From positions 1-64,000 of the forward strand of contig CAKUKE010000013.1 of NCBI GenBank assembly GCA_934662505.1: a DNA stretch of 64,000 nt. Direction: 5' to 3'. Of this stretch, positions 31,034 to 39,706 are shown in pieces. The stretch's first letter is position 1; each line of letters starts with the position of its first letter. Under the pieces are notes generated by a model, which searched no databases, was not told the origin of the DNA, and saw only the letters and a program-made list of their open reading frames with translations. A program made the position numbers and the translations under genes. This DNA is from an uncultured Clostridia bacterium (GTDB lineage: Bacteria; Bacillota; Clostridia; Christensenellales; Aristaeellaceae).

Positions 31034-31121
31034 GCTGCATGCAAAAGGGCAGATCAGAAAATGAGTAAATTCGACCACGACGCGTACCACAAGGGTTTGC
31101 TGCATGCGAAAGCGTAGATCA
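31034..31121. repeat. Imperfect direct repeat downstream of the Cys-repeat gene
   Basis: GCTGCATGC-N-AAAG-NNN-AGATCA occurs at 31034 and again at 31099, 65 bases apart, in the non-coding stretch before the terminator. It may be a duplicated remnant; no function is visible. Confidence 0.45.
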
Positions 31122-31159
31122 AAAGAGCCGTCCCCTCGGGGACGGCTCTCTTTTTGATC
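31117..31159. terminator. Strong bidirectional terminator
   Basis: GAGCCGTCCCC and GGGGACGGCTC pair perfectly, and the stem extends outward through AAAA/TTTT to GATC/GATC. T-runs lie on both strands. It separates the plus-strand Cys-repeat gene from the convergent minus-strand gene. Confidence 0.9.
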
Positions 31160-31232
31160 GTGCTTTTTGACTGCGGCGTGCTGCGCGGCGGCAAATGAGA
31201 CCGGCGGAAAGCCGCAGGAAGGGAGAAACCGG

Positions 31233-31778
31233 TCAGCGGTCGCCATTGCCGGTGCCGGCTGCCGGGTTGTCATCGGATACATTCCCTTCGGCGGGCGTTG
31301 CTTCTTCGCCGAGGTCTGCATCAGCGGCCGCCGTGTCTGCTTTGGCATCACCGCACTGCCCGCAGCAGCCGGTTTCTGCGGGGGCATCGCCTGACTGACA
31401 GGCGCACCCGCCGCACTGCGTGCTGTCGGCTGCCTGTTCCGCTTCATCCGGGACGGCGGCGGTATCCGGCGCGGCGTCGTACATACCGTCGATGGCCGCG
31501 CGCACCTGATCCAGCTCGGGCTTGGAAAACAGCTTGAGCGCGCTTACAATGACGTTCACATTGACCTTGCAGCCGAAAATCAGAGGAAGGCTGCTGTCAT
31601 CCACGGCTTTTTTCAGCTTGCCGGCAGCGCCGACCACGGTGGTCTTGGCCTGCTGATAAACAGGCTCGCCCTTCTGCGCCAGCTTTTCCAGCGCCTCGCC
31701 GGCTTTTTCGATGCCAGTGGAGGCGGCGCCGATCCCGGCCTTAATGATTTTTTCGATGTTTTCACCAATCTGATCCAT
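31233..31778 (-). CDS. Hypothetical amphipathic protein with Cys-rich tail
   Basis: The 181-residue protein has an N-terminal Ala/Gly/Lys/Glu-rich half that should form helices (KAGIGAASTGIEKAGEALEK), a short hydrophobic stretch (LPLIFGCKVNVNVIVSALKLF), and a C-terminal acidic tail with a cysteine cluster (CGGCACQSGD, GCCGQCGD). Six cysteines in CxxC and CC pairs suggest metal binding. There is no signal peptide. GAAAGGAG lies ten bases upstream of the ATG. It is downstream of rmuC with an 85-base gap. I do not recognise the family. Confidence 0.75.
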   Translation of the reverse strand: MDQIGENIEKIIKAGIGAASTGIEKAGEALEKLAQKGEPVYQQAKTTVVGAAGKLKKAVDDSSLPLIFGCKVNVNVIVSALKLFSKPELDQVRAAIDGMYDAAPDTAAVPDEAEQAADSTQCGGCACQSGDAPAETGCCGQCGDAKADTAAADADLGEEATPAEGNVSDDNPAAGTGNGDR

Positions 31779-31863
31779 TTGTCATACGCTCCTTTCAAGC
31801 CATAGTATGCCACATATGCGGCGCGGCGCATTGGAAAATGGCGCCAAAACCGCATTCAGGCGT

Positions 31864-33240
31864 TCAAAACATGCCGTCCGGCGTTTCATCGTCCGGCGTA
31901 TCGTCCTCGCCCTCATCACCTGTTTCCAGCATCCGGGCGGCCTGCCCTGCATCCAGCGCTTCCACGTCCCGAAGCTTGCGGGCGATGGTGCGGGATTTGC
32001 GGGAAGCCTGCTCAATGGAGGTGCTGACAGAATGAATGCGCTTCTGCGCCGTGTCCAACAGATCGCTGAAACGGGCGAACTCCGTCTTGACCGCGCTGAG
32101 CAACTGCCAGACCTCGCCCGACCGTTTTTCGATGGCCAGCGTGCGGAAACCTACCTGCAGGCTGGTCAGGAGCGCGGTGAGGGTGGTAGGACCGGCGATG
32201 ATGACCCGCTGCTTTTCCTGCATTTCTTCCGCCAGTCCGCGTATGCGCAGCGCCTCGGCATAAAGCCCCTCCATAGGCAGGAACATAATGGCAAAGTCCG
32301 TGGTGTGGGGCGGCTGAATGTATTTGGAAGCGATGCGCTTTCCTTCGGTGCGGATGGCGTTTTGCAGCGCTACGGTGGCAAGGCTCACCGCATCCTTGTC
32401 GCCCGTTTCCAGCGCGCTGAGCAATCGTTCGTAGTCCTCGACGGGAAATTTGGCGTCGATGGGCAGATAGACGGTCTCCTCGTTTCGCCCGGGCAGCTTG
32501 ACGGCGAACTCCACCCGCTGGGCGGAACCGGGCACCACGGCCACGTTTTCGTCGTACTGGCCGGGCGAGAGCACCTGCTCCAGCAGGGCGCCCAGCTGCA
32601 TTTCGCCCCATACGCCGCGGGTTTTGACATTGGTCAGCACCCGCTTGAGATCGCCTACGCCGCTGGCCAGCGTCTGCATTTCGCCCAGCCCTTTATAGAC
32701 CTGCTCCAACCGTTCGCTGACCAGCGAAAAGCTTTCCGACAACCGCCTGTCCAGCGTGGCGTGGAGCTTTTCGTCCACCGTCTGGCGCATTTCCTCCAGC
32801 TTTTTGCTGTTTTCGTCCTGCAGGCGGGCGACGCTCTGGGACAGGGTATCCCGCATTTTTTCAATGCGCTGCTCATTGGCGGTCAGCTTATCGTCCAGCA
32901 GCCCGGATACGCGGCTCAGCCGCGCCTCCTGCGTCTGACCGAACAGATCCAGCCGTCTGTCCAGACTGTCGATGCGCTGCATGAACAGTCGGGTCTGCTG
33001 CGCGGCACCGTCCTGCATTTGCCGGGTCTGCGCCTCCTGACGGCGGAGCACATCCGTCCGCAGGGCGTCCATTTCTTCCTCCGTCAGATGGGAAAGGGCG
33101 TCCAGAAGATGCCGCTCCCGCCTCCGGCGCGTACACAGAAGGACGACGGTGCAGATCAGCCCGCCCAGCGACGCCAGACACAGGAAAAGCAGCAGCACAT
33201 CGGTATGCTGCTGAAAAAAGCCGGTCAGCGAAGTGGGCAT
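31864..33240 (-). CDS. rmuC: DNA recombination protein RmuC
   Basis: RmuC proteins limit DNA inversions and rearrangements and are predicted nuclease-fold, membrane-anchored proteins. The 458-residue sequence has one N-terminal transmembrane helix (VLLLFLCLASLGGLICTVVLL), a long coiled coil to about residue 190, and the conserved RmuC domain with TRGVWGEMQLG, YLPIDAKFPVEDYERL and the AGPTTLTALL motif. The C-terminus is acidic. It follows recR after 45 bases in the same direction, giving a small DNA-maintenance group. Confidence 0.95.
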   Translation of the reverse strand: MPTSLTGFFQQHTDVLLLFLCLASLGGLICTVVLLCTRRRRERHLLDALSHLTEEEMDALRTDVLRRQEAQTRQMQDGAAQQTRLFMQRIDSLDRRLDLFGQTQEARLSRVSGLLDDKLTANEQRIEKMRDTLSQSVARLQDENSKKLEEMRQTVDEKLHATLDRRLSESFSLVSERLEQVYKGLGEMQTLASGVGDLKRVLTNVKTRGVWGEMQLGALLEQVLSPGQYDENVAVVPGSAQRVEFAVKLPGRNEETVYLPIDAKFPVEDYERLLSALETGDKDAVSLATVALQNAIRTEGKRIASKYIQPPHTTDFAIMFLPMEGLYAEALRIRGLAEEMQEKQRVIIAGPTTLTALLTSLQVGFRTLAIEKRSGEVWQLLSAVKTEFARFSDLLDTAQKRIHSVSTSIEQASRKSRTIARKLRDVEALDAGQAARMLETGDEGEDDTPDDETPDGMF

Positions 33241-33285
33241 GGCGTCCTCCTTGCGTATTGTGTGTTTGCGATACGTGGGATACGG

Positions 33286-33885
33286 CTACATTTCACGGCG
33301 GCCTTCCATGGCCTTGGCCAGCGTGACCTCATCCGCATATTCCAGATCGCTCCCCACGGGCACGCCGTGGGCGATGCGGGTCACCCGGACGCCCAGCGGT
33401 TTGATGAGGCGGGCGATGTAGGTGGCCGTGGCTTCACCCTCTATGTCCGGGTTGGTGGCCAGAATGACCTCCTGCACATTCTCGTCGGAGAGACGGGACA
33501 GCAGTTCACGAATGCGAATGTCGTCCGGACCGATGCCGTTCATGGGGGAAAGGGTTCCGCCCAGCACGTGATAGACACCCCTGAAATCCCGCATGCGTTC
33601 GATGGCGGCTACGTCCCGGGGCTCACGCACTACGCAGATCTGCCCGTTGTGACGGGTCTCATCGGCGCATACGTCGCACACCTCGCCCTGCGTATAATTG
33701 CCGCATATCCGGCAGTAGTGGATGGCTTTGCGGCCGTTCCACAGGGCGGCGGCCAGCGAACGCACCTGCTCCTCCGGCATGGCGGCGATGTGGTAAGCCA
33801 GACGCTGGGCGCTTTTCTGCCCGATGCCCGGCAGTCGGCTTAACTCGCCCGCGATGCGGGCGATGGGGTCGTTCTGCGCGTTCAT
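33286..33885 (-). CDS. recR: Recombination protein RecR
   Basis: RecR forms a ring clamp that helps load RecA at gaps with RecO. The 199-residue protein has the helix-hairpin-helix region LSRLPGIGQKSAQRLA, a four-cysteine zinc finger (YCRICGNYTQGEVCDVC), and a Toprim domain with the conserved acidic residues in VILATNPDIEGEATA. It starts five bases after the ybaB stop, the classical ybaB-recR pair. dnaX, which often precedes ybaB, is not present. Confidence 0.97.
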   Translation of the reverse strand: MNAQNDPIARIAGELSRLPGIGQKSAQRLAYHIAAMPEEQVRSLAAALWNGRKAIHYCRICGNYTQGEVCDVCADETRHNGQICVVREPRDVAAIERMRDFRGVYHVLGGTLSPMNGIGPDDIRIRELLSRLSDENVQEVILATNPDIEGEATATYIARLIKPLGVRVTRIAHGVPVGSDLEYADEVTLAKAMEGRREM

Positions 33886-33890
33886 GCCGG

Positions 33891-34229
33891 TCAGAACAGC
33901 CCGCCCATGCCGGCGGGCGCCATCCGTCCCATGGTTTCTTCCCGGGTCTTTTCGCCCTGACGCAGCGCTTCGTTCACCGCTGCCAGAATCATGTCCTGCA
34001 GCATTTCCACGTCGTCAGGATCCACCGCTTCGGGCTTGATGGTCAGGGAAAGCACTTCCCGCTTGCCGTTGACACGGCAGGTGACCATGCCGCCGCCGGA
34101 GGTGGCTTCATATTCTTTGGCGTCCAGTTCTTCCTGCGCCTTGGTCATCTGTTCCTGCATTTTCTGCGCCTGCCGCATGAGCTGCTGCATGTTGGGGCCG
34201 CCGAAGCCGCCGAATTGATTTCTTGCCAT
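33891..34229 (-). CDS. YbaB/EbfC family nucleoid-associated protein
   Basis: This 112-residue DNA-binding dimer has the family core GGFGGPNMQQLMRQAQKMQEQ at the start, the KEYEATSGGGMV segment and a Gly-rich C-terminus ending GMGGLF. It is thought to bind DNA at or near the nucleoid and is almost always next to recR. A GGAGGG ribosome site is upstream, with its own promoter divergent from the MoxR gene. Confidence 0.94.
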   Translation of the reverse strand: MARNQFGGFGGPNMQQLMRQAQKMQEQMTKAQEELDAKEYEATSGGGMVTCRVNGKREVLSLTIKPEAVDPDDVEMLQDMILAAVNEALRQGEKTREETMGRMAPAGMGGLF

Positions 34230-34264
34230 AGGGGGATCCCTCCACTTAAACAGATTGATATGCT

Positions 34265-34292
34265 ATTATAGCACATTCTGTGGCAAATGCAA
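34265..34292 (-). promoter_or_regulatory. Promoter of ybaB-recR
   Basis: Minus-strand TTGCAT, a 16-base spacer and a perfect TATAAT lie about 35 bases upstream of ybaB. Confidence 0.7.
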
Positions 34293-34344
34293 AGCGGGAG
34301 CCTGCAGGGCGCATGCGCTTTTCGGTCTGAAGACGGAAGTTTTC

Positions 34345-34373
34345 TTGCATTTTGAACGGGAATGCGTTAAGAT
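34345..34373 (+). promoter_or_regulatory. Promoter of the moxR operon
   Basis: TTGCAT, a 17-base spacer and TAAGAT lie about 40 bases upstream of the MoxR start codon. Confidence 0.55.
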
Positions 34374-34413
34374 AATGGGAAACAGGACGCTATTTTGAAA
34401 GGAATGCACGGAT

Positions 34414-35373
34414 ATGCAGTATCAGGATATCGCTTTATTGGGTCGCAGGGTGCGGGAGAACATTGAAAAGGTCGTGGTGGGACGGACGGAAACAGTGGAA
34501 ATGCTGCTGGCCGCCATGCTGGCCGGCGGACATGTGCTGCTGGAGGATATGCCCGGCACGGGGAAGACGGTGCTGGCCAAGTCGCTGGCGCGGTCACTGC
34601 GGTGCGGCTTTGCCCGCATTCAGTTTACGCCCGATCTTCTGCCCTCGGACATCACGGGGGTCAGCGTGTACCGTCAAAAAGAAGGCGACTTTGAATTCAA
34701 GTCCGGCCCGGTGTTTACCAATGTGCTGCTGGCGGACGAGATCAACCGCGCCACCCCCCGCACCCAGTCCGCGCTGCTGGAGTGCATGGAGGAAAGGCAG
34801 GTGACGGAGGGGGGCGTCACGCGCGCCCTGACGGAGCCTTTTCTGGTGGTGGCAACTCAGAACCCGGTGGAAACGCAGGGCACCTTTCCTCTGCCGGAGG
34901 CGCAGCTGGATCGTTTTCTGCTGCGGCTGCACATGGGGTATCCCACCCGGGAGGAAAGCGGCGCAATCCTGAACCGTTTTCTCCGCGAGCAGCCCCTTGA
35001 GAACCTGAGCCCCGTTGCGGAGGGGGCGGAGATCACATCTGCCCGGGCGCTGACGGCGGAGTGCCGGGTATCGGAGCCGGTGATGGGGTATATCATCAGC
35101 CTTTGCGAAGCGACCCGGGATGGAAGCCGTACCCGTCTGGGCGCGTCTACCCGCGCCATGCTGGCGCTGATGCGGCTCAGTCAGGCATGGGCGGCGCTGC
35201 ACGGGCGGGACTATGTGACCCCGGACGATGTGAAGAAGCTGGCGGAGCCTGCGCTGGCGCACCGGCTGGTGATGCGGGGCGGCTTTGGCGGCAGCGGCGA
35301 ATGCTCGGCCTTTGTGAACGAACTGCTTGGCAGGGTGCCCGCGCCGACGGAAAACGGGGAGCTGGACGCATGA
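34414..35373 (+). CDS. MoxR-family AAA+ ATPase
   Basis: MoxR ATPases act as chaperones, often with partner proteins of the DUF58 and von Willebrand A type. The 319-residue protein has Walker A (MPGTGKTVLAKSLA), Walker B LLADEINRA, sensor regions (VVATQNPVETQGTFPLPEAQ) and the C-terminal lid domain. AAAGGAAT lies upstream of the ATG. Its last codon overlaps the start of the DUF58 gene by four bases, so the products are made together. The substrate of the complex is unknown. Confidence 0.95.
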   Translation: MQYQDIALLGRRVRENIEKVVVGRTETVEMLLAAMLAGGHVLLEDMPGTGKTVLAKSLARSLRCGFARIQFTPDLLPSDITGVSVYRQKEGDFEFKSGPVFTNVLLADEINRATPRTQSALLECMEERQVTEGGVTRALTEPFLVVATQNPVETQGTFPLPEAQLDRFLLRLHMGYPTREESGAILNRFLREQPLENLSPVAEGAEITSARALTAECRVSEPVMGYIISLCEATRDGSRTRLGASTRAMLALMRLSQAWAALHGRDYVTPDDVKKLAEPALAHRLVMRGGFGGSGECSAFVNELLGRVPAPTENGELDA

Positions 35374-36470
35374 ACGTATGGGTGCTGCTCATCGCGCTGG
35401 CTGCGGTGATCGGGGCGCAGCATTGGGTCGTTACCCGGTTGGGACTGAAAGGACTGTACTATGACCGGCGGCTTTCCCGGGACACGGCTTTCGCTGGAGA
35501 AACGGTGGAACTGATCGAGACCCTGCGCAACAAGCGGCTCGTTTTTCTGCCCTGGCTGCGGGTGGAAAGCCGGGTGTCTCCCTACCTGCGCTTTGGCAGG
35601 CAGGAAAACCTGGATGTGGCCGGCGAGAAATATCAGTATCATAAAAGCGTGTTCTGCCTGATGCCCTTCCAGCAGGTGCGGCGGCGGCATCAGGTGACGC
35701 TGACCCGGCGGGGCGTATACGGGCTGGGCAATCTGGCGCTGACGGCCGGAGATGTGACGGGCATGAGCCGTGCATCCAAGGAAAAGCAGCTGCCGGTGGA
35801 GATTACCGTTTATCCTGCGCTGCTCTCCGAGGATGAAATGCCGGATCTGTGGCCTATGGCTCGCAGTCAGGGCGACCTGACGGTACCGTGGCAGTATCAG
35901 AGCGACCCGTTTCTGGTGTGCGGCATCCGGCCGTATCAGGTGGGCGACGTGCCGCGGGACATTCACTGGTCGGCCAGCGCCCGAACGGGGCAGATGCAGG
36001 TCAAGGTGCACGACTACACTGCCGATACCCGTCTGCTGGTGCTGATCAACGGGCAACTGCGCCCGGATCAGTGGGCAAACCTGATGGATTATGAACAGCC
36101 GGTCGTCGAGTATGAGATCTCTCTGGCGGCGACCCTGATGAGCCATGCCCTGCGGGGCGGCGCGGCGGCAGGCTTTGGCGCCAACATGCCGCTGGACGAC
36201 GGGGACGCCTGCGCGCTGATCGCGCCCTTTGCGGGGGTCGGCCGGGAGGAGCAGCTGCTCACAGCGCTGGCGCATTTGCAGATCCGCCAGTCCCGGAGCT
36301 TTTTAAGCTGTCTGGACGAAATGACGCTGCTGCGGGACTGCGACGTGGTCATTCTCTCCGCCTATGACGATGAGGCGCTTCAGGAAAAAATACGGCAGCT
36401 GCGGGGCTTCCATCGATCGGTCGCCCTGCATCTGGTGGATGCAAAGGCGGTGATGGCGCATGCGGCGTGA
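35370..36470 (+). CDS. DUF58 domain protein
   Basis: The 366-residue protein begins with one or two hydrophobic segments, a beta-rich region, and then the DUF58 core, whose signature is visible as GIRPYQVGDVPRDIHWSASARTGQMQVK. DUF58 proteins have a von Willebrand A-like fold and are the standard partners of MoxR ATPases. The start codon overlaps the moxR stop (ATGA). It overlaps the following membrane-protein gene by 11 bases, giving a tightly coupled three-gene operon. Confidence 0.92.
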   Translation: MNVWVLLIALAAVIGAQHWVVTRLGLKGLYYDRRLSRDTAFAGETVELIETLRNKRLVFLPWLRVESRVSPYLRFGRQENLDVAGEKYQYHKSVFCLMPFQQVRRRHQVTLTRRGVYGLGNLALTAGDVTGMSRASKEKQLPVEITVYPALLSEDEMPDLWPMARSQGDLTVPWQYQSDPFLVCGIRPYQVGDVPRDIHWSASARTGQMQVKVHDYTADTRLLVLINGQLRPDQWANLMDYEQPVVEYEISLAATLMSHALRGGAAAGFGANMPLDDGDACALIAPFAGVGREEQLLTALAHLQIRQSRSFLSCLDEMTLLRDCDVVILSAYDDEALQEKIRQLRGFHRSVALHLVDAKAVMAHAA

Positions 36471-37752
36471 TGCGCTGCGGGGGCGTCTGTCCAATATGGC
36501 GGCGGTGCTGGCCGCCGTGCTGAGCATATTGCCCCTCTGCGGGACGGTAGGCGCGCTGACCGCGCCGGAGCAGGCGCTGAATGTGCTGGCGGGGCCGGCG
36601 GTATGCCTGATGGCAGGCCTTGTCATGTGCTTTCTGCCCGGCAAATGGCGGCCGGCAGCGGCGGGCGTCGCGCTGCTGATGACGGCGGGCGCGGTTTATC
36701 TGACCTTTCCCGAGGGCAGCTGGACGTATGCCCTGAGCGCCCTGCCCTGCGCGGCGGTGCTGGTGCTGCTTCCCGTCAGACTGCCCCGGCCTGCCGGTCA
36801 GGAATGGGGAACGCCCCTGTGGGCGAGCGGCATGGTGACGGGGCTGGCGGCGCAGGTGATCTTCTACGCCGTGCAGAAGCTGAACGTGCCCGCTGCGGTG
36901 ACGCTGCGCCACGTGCTGGCGGTGGGGTTCGCCCTGCTGGTGCTGCTGGCGCTTGAAAGTGCCAACCGGAGCTCCATGGAGCAGGGCGTGTCCCGGCGCG
37001 GCGCGGCGCCCTCGCCGGATATGCGGCGGCTGAACCGCGGCGCCGTGCTGCTGATGTTTTTAGTGGCGCTGGTCGTATCGTGCTGGAAAAGCATCGAAGA
37101 GACGCTGACGCGCTGGCTGGATGGGGTGCGGTCGCTGCTCGTGCGGGTAATGGCATGGCTGATGCGTCTGACGCAGGGCACGCTCACCGAGCCCGGCGGC
37201 GGGGGAGGAGACGGCGGCGCCTCCGTGCTGGAGGGGCTGGAGGACGCGCCGACCAGCGCGCTGGCCGTTTTTCTGGAAAAGGTGTTCATGGTGCTGGGCT
37301 GGGCGCTGCTGGCGGCGGGGGCTGCCTTTGCGCTGTACCGGCTGAGCAGGGTGCTGCGCAAGGGCTGGCGCTGGTTCGCCGAACGGTGGCAAAGCTATCT
37401 GCGCCGCGGTGCGGAGGATTATCAGGATGAAACGGAAAGCCTGTTTGACGCGCAGGAAGTGGGCAGGGCGCTGACTGAAAAACTGCGGGGGCTCCGGCCG
37501 GTACGGAAAAAGCCGCGCCCTGTCTGGGGCAAAATGGACGAGCGTGCCAAAACCCGGTATCTGTACCGTCTGTTTCAGGAAAACCATAAAAGCTGGCAGA
37601 ATCTGACCGCGCGGGAGGCGCTGGAAAAGGAAAACCTCATTCCCCGCAATACGGCGCACGCATTTGCGGATCTGTACGACCGGGCGCGCTATTCCGACCA
37701 TCCCATGACGCCGGGCGCGGCGGATGCAATGAAGGAAAAACTGAAATACTGA
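36460..37752 (+). CDS. Polytopic membrane protein with DUF4129-like C-terminus
   Basis: The 430-residue protein has about six hydrophobic segments in its first 190 residues, another near residues 270-290 (FMVLGWALLAAGAAFALY), and a cytosolic helical C-terminus (TRYLYRLFQENHKSWQNLTAREA and following) that resembles DUF4129. In many bacteria the third member of a MoxR-DUF58 locus is a TgpA-type membrane transglutaminase with a DUF4129 tail. Here the transglutaminase domain is missing and a short glycine-rich loop (GGGGGDGG) lies between the membrane segments. The DUF4129 assignment is by resemblance only. A terminator follows. Confidence 0.75.
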   Translation: MRRDALRGRLSNMAAVLAAVLSILPLCGTVGALTAPEQALNVLAGPAVCLMAGLVMCFLPGKWRPAAAGVALLMTAGAVYLTFPEGSWTYALSALPCAAVLVLLPVRLPRPAGQEWGTPLWASGMVTGLAAQVIFYAVQKLNVPAAVTLRHVLAVGFALLVLLALESANRSSMEQGVSRRGAAPSPDMRRLNRGAVLLMFLVALVVSCWKSIEETLTRWLDGVRSLLVRVMAWLMRLTQGTLTEPGGGGGDGGASVLEGLEDAPTSALAVFLEKVFMVLGWALLAAGAAFALYRLSRVLRKGWRWFAERWQSYLRRGAEDYQDETESLFDAQEVGRALTEKLRGLRPVRKKPRPVWGKMDERAKTRYLYRLFQENHKSWQNLTAREALEKENLIPRNTAHAFADLYDRARYSDHPMTPGAADAMKEKLKY

Positions 37753-37775
37753 GGCAATCCCCGTTTGCCCATTCG

Positions 37776-37803
37776 GGACGCTGCTGTCCGGCAGCGTCCT
37801 TTT
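37776..37803 (+). terminator. Terminator of the moxR operon
   Basis: GGACGCTGC and GCAGCGTCC form a perfect 9-bp stem with a six-base loop, followed by TTTT. Confidence 0.85.
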
Positions 37804-37867
37804 CATGTCTGTCAGGAAGAAAATGGACAAAAATGCAAAAAGATTGTAACAATGCTGTCATTCTTGC

Positions 37868-37896
37868 TTGATAAAAAGAAAAAGAAAGATTATAAT
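37868..37896 (+). promoter_or_regulatory. Promoter of the L,D-transpeptidase gene
   Basis: TTGATA, a 17-base A-rich spacer and a perfect TATAAT lie about 50 bases upstream of the start codon. Confidence 0.75.
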
Positions 37897-37947
37897 GACA
37901 CCATATGAGCGTCCGCGCTCAAAGAATGCAAATGAGGGATGGAAGGC

Positions 37948-39669
37948 ATGAAACGGCTGATTTGTCTGGTGTGCGTAGTGACGTTGCTGGCAACGGGAAT
38001 TCTTGCGCTGGCGGAGGAGCAGGTGGACGCGGTGAGCGCGGATACCCTCCGGCAGGGAGACACCGGGGAGGCGGTCAGTCAGCTGCAGACCCGGCTGAAG
38101 GCGCTTCAGTATTACACCGGCCCCGTCAGCGGTCAGTACGGCGCGCAGACGGCCAAAGCGGTCAGGGCAGTGCAGACCGCCTATGGGCTGGAGGAGACAG
38201 GCGAGGCCGACGCGGATACGGTGGAGATCATCTATGGCGAATGCTACCGTCCCCTGCAGTACGGCGACGAGGGGGAGGATGTGAAGCTGCTCCAGGGTCG
38301 TCTGGGCGAACTGGGCTACTATACGGATAAGGCGAGCGGCAAGTACCTGAAAAACACGCAGGCGGCTGTGAAGACCTTCCAGAGCGAGTTCGGGCTGGAG
38401 GCAAACGGAAAGGCCGATGTGGAAACGCAGCAGACGCTGTTTGCCGCGCAGGCGCGCCCCGACCCCACGCCCACGCCGGCGCCCGGGCCTACGCCCACGC
38501 TGGGACCCCATCAGGACTTTCCCGGCACCCTTCAGTACGGCAGCAAAAGCGCCAATGTGCAGAAGGTGCAGCAGCGGCTGATGGATCTGGGCTTTTTCAC
38601 CTACTATAAAACGACGCAGGGCTATTACAGGCATACGCAGGAAGCGGTAAAGGCGTTTCAGAAGTACAACGGTCTGGAACAGACGGGCACCGTGGATGAA
38701 AGCACCTGGAACGCGCTGTTCAACGATGAAACGGTGGTTGCTTCCACAGGCGTTCCCAAGCCTACGCCGGAGCCGCAGCCGGTGCCTTACGCCATTGAAG
38801 TGGACGTCAACAATCAGGTGACGAAAATCTGGAAATACAACGCGGAAACCAAAGATTACACGGATCTGTACAAGAGCTTCCTCTGCTCCACCGGCACGAA
38901 ATCCAACCCCAGCGAAGTGGGCACCTTTGTACTGACCGCCCGCCGCGCCCGGTGGTGCTATTTCAGCAAATGGGGCGGCAGCAAGGCGCAGTACTGGACG
39001 AGGATCAACTCGGACATCGCATTTCATTCGCTGATTTACGCCGATTATGATGAAATGACCCTGAAGGTCTCCTCCCTCAATCATCTGGGCTCCCGGGCGT
39101 CTCACGGCTGCATCCGCCTGACGGTGGCGGACGCCAAGTGGATCTACGATAACTGCGGCGCGGGCACGGTGGTGACCATTCACGAGGACGGCGTGAGCGA
39201 TCCTGAACTGAAGCAGGCCATTCAGCCGGGCAAGCTGGACAAGAGCGTGATGCTGCCCAAGACCACCCCTGCGCCTACGCAGGCGCCGGCCTACGACGGG
39301 AACGTTATTCCCACCTTTGAGATCCGCACCCTGTCGAATGGCAAATCCGGCGAGGATGTGTACTGGCTGCAGATGAAGCTCAAGGAACTGGGCTACTATC
39401 AGGGAACGGTGACGGGCACCTATCTGGGCGGCACCCAGAAGGCGGTGAAGGCGTTCCAGAAGGCCAACAAACTCAGTCAGGACGGTACGGCGGGCAAGGC
39501 GGTGTTCAACGCCCTGTTCAAAATGATCGAAGAAGCCAACGCTACACCTGTCCCCACGGATACCGTGCCGCCGACGGAAACGCCCGCCCCCGGTGACCCC
39601 GCCGCCGGAAAGCTGACGCCCGTGGCTGGCGGCGGTCGAAAAAACACGAAAAATGGAAAAGAGCATTGA
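37948..39669 (+). CDS. L,D-transpeptidase (YkuD) with four peptidoglycan-binding repeats
   Basis: This 573-residue exported enzyme is predicted to make 3-3 crosslinks or attach proteins to peptidoglycan. A signal peptide (MKRLICLVCVVTLLATGILA) precedes two PG_binding_1 repeats (about residues 30-170), a Pro/Thr-rich linker, a third repeat (about 190-270), the YkuD catalytic domain with His386 and Cys388 in SHGCIRL, another Pro/Thr linker, and a fourth repeat (about 455-530). Each binding repeat contains the LQxxLxxLGYYxG-type motif. The Thr/Pro tail is low complexity. GAGGG lies ten bases upstream of the chosen ATG. The uracil permease promoter overlaps its stop codon. Confidence 0.93.
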   Translation: MKRLICLVCVVTLLATGILALAEEQVDAVSADTLRQGDTGEAVSQLQTRLKALQYYTGPVSGQYGAQTAKAVRAVQTAYGLEETGEADADTVEIIYGECYRPLQYGDEGEDVKLLQGRLGELGYYTDKASGKYLKNTQAAVKTFQSEFGLEANGKADVETQQTLFAAQARPDPTPTPAPGPTPTLGPHQDFPGTLQYGSKSANVQKVQQRLMDLGFFTYYKTTQGYYRHTQEAVKAFQKYNGLEQTGTVDESTWNALFNDETVVASTGVPKPTPEPQPVPYAIEVDVNNQVTKIWKYNAETKDYTDLYKSFLCSTGTKSNPSEVGTFVLTARRARWCYFSKWGGSKAQYWTRINSDIAFHSLIYADYDEMTLKVSSLNHLGSRASHGCIRLTVADAKWIYDNCGAGTVVTIHEDGVSDPELKQAIQPGKLDKSVMLPKTTPAPTQAPAYDGNVIPTFEIRTLSNGKSGEDVYWLQMKLKELGYYQGTVTGTYLGGTQKAVKAFQKANKLSQDGTAGKAVFNALFKMIEEANATPVPTDTVPPTETPAPGDPAAGKLTPVAGGGRKNTKNGKEH

Positions 39670-39694
39670 CAAAAACAGGAGACTGTGGTAAAGT
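39666..39694 (+). promoter_or_regulatory. Promoter of the uracil permease gene
   Basis: TTGACA, a 17-base spacer and TAAAGT. The -35 box overlaps the TGA stop of the upstream L,D-transpeptidase gene. Confidence 0.7.
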
Positions 39695-39706
39695 ACTTTC
39701 GGTGGG

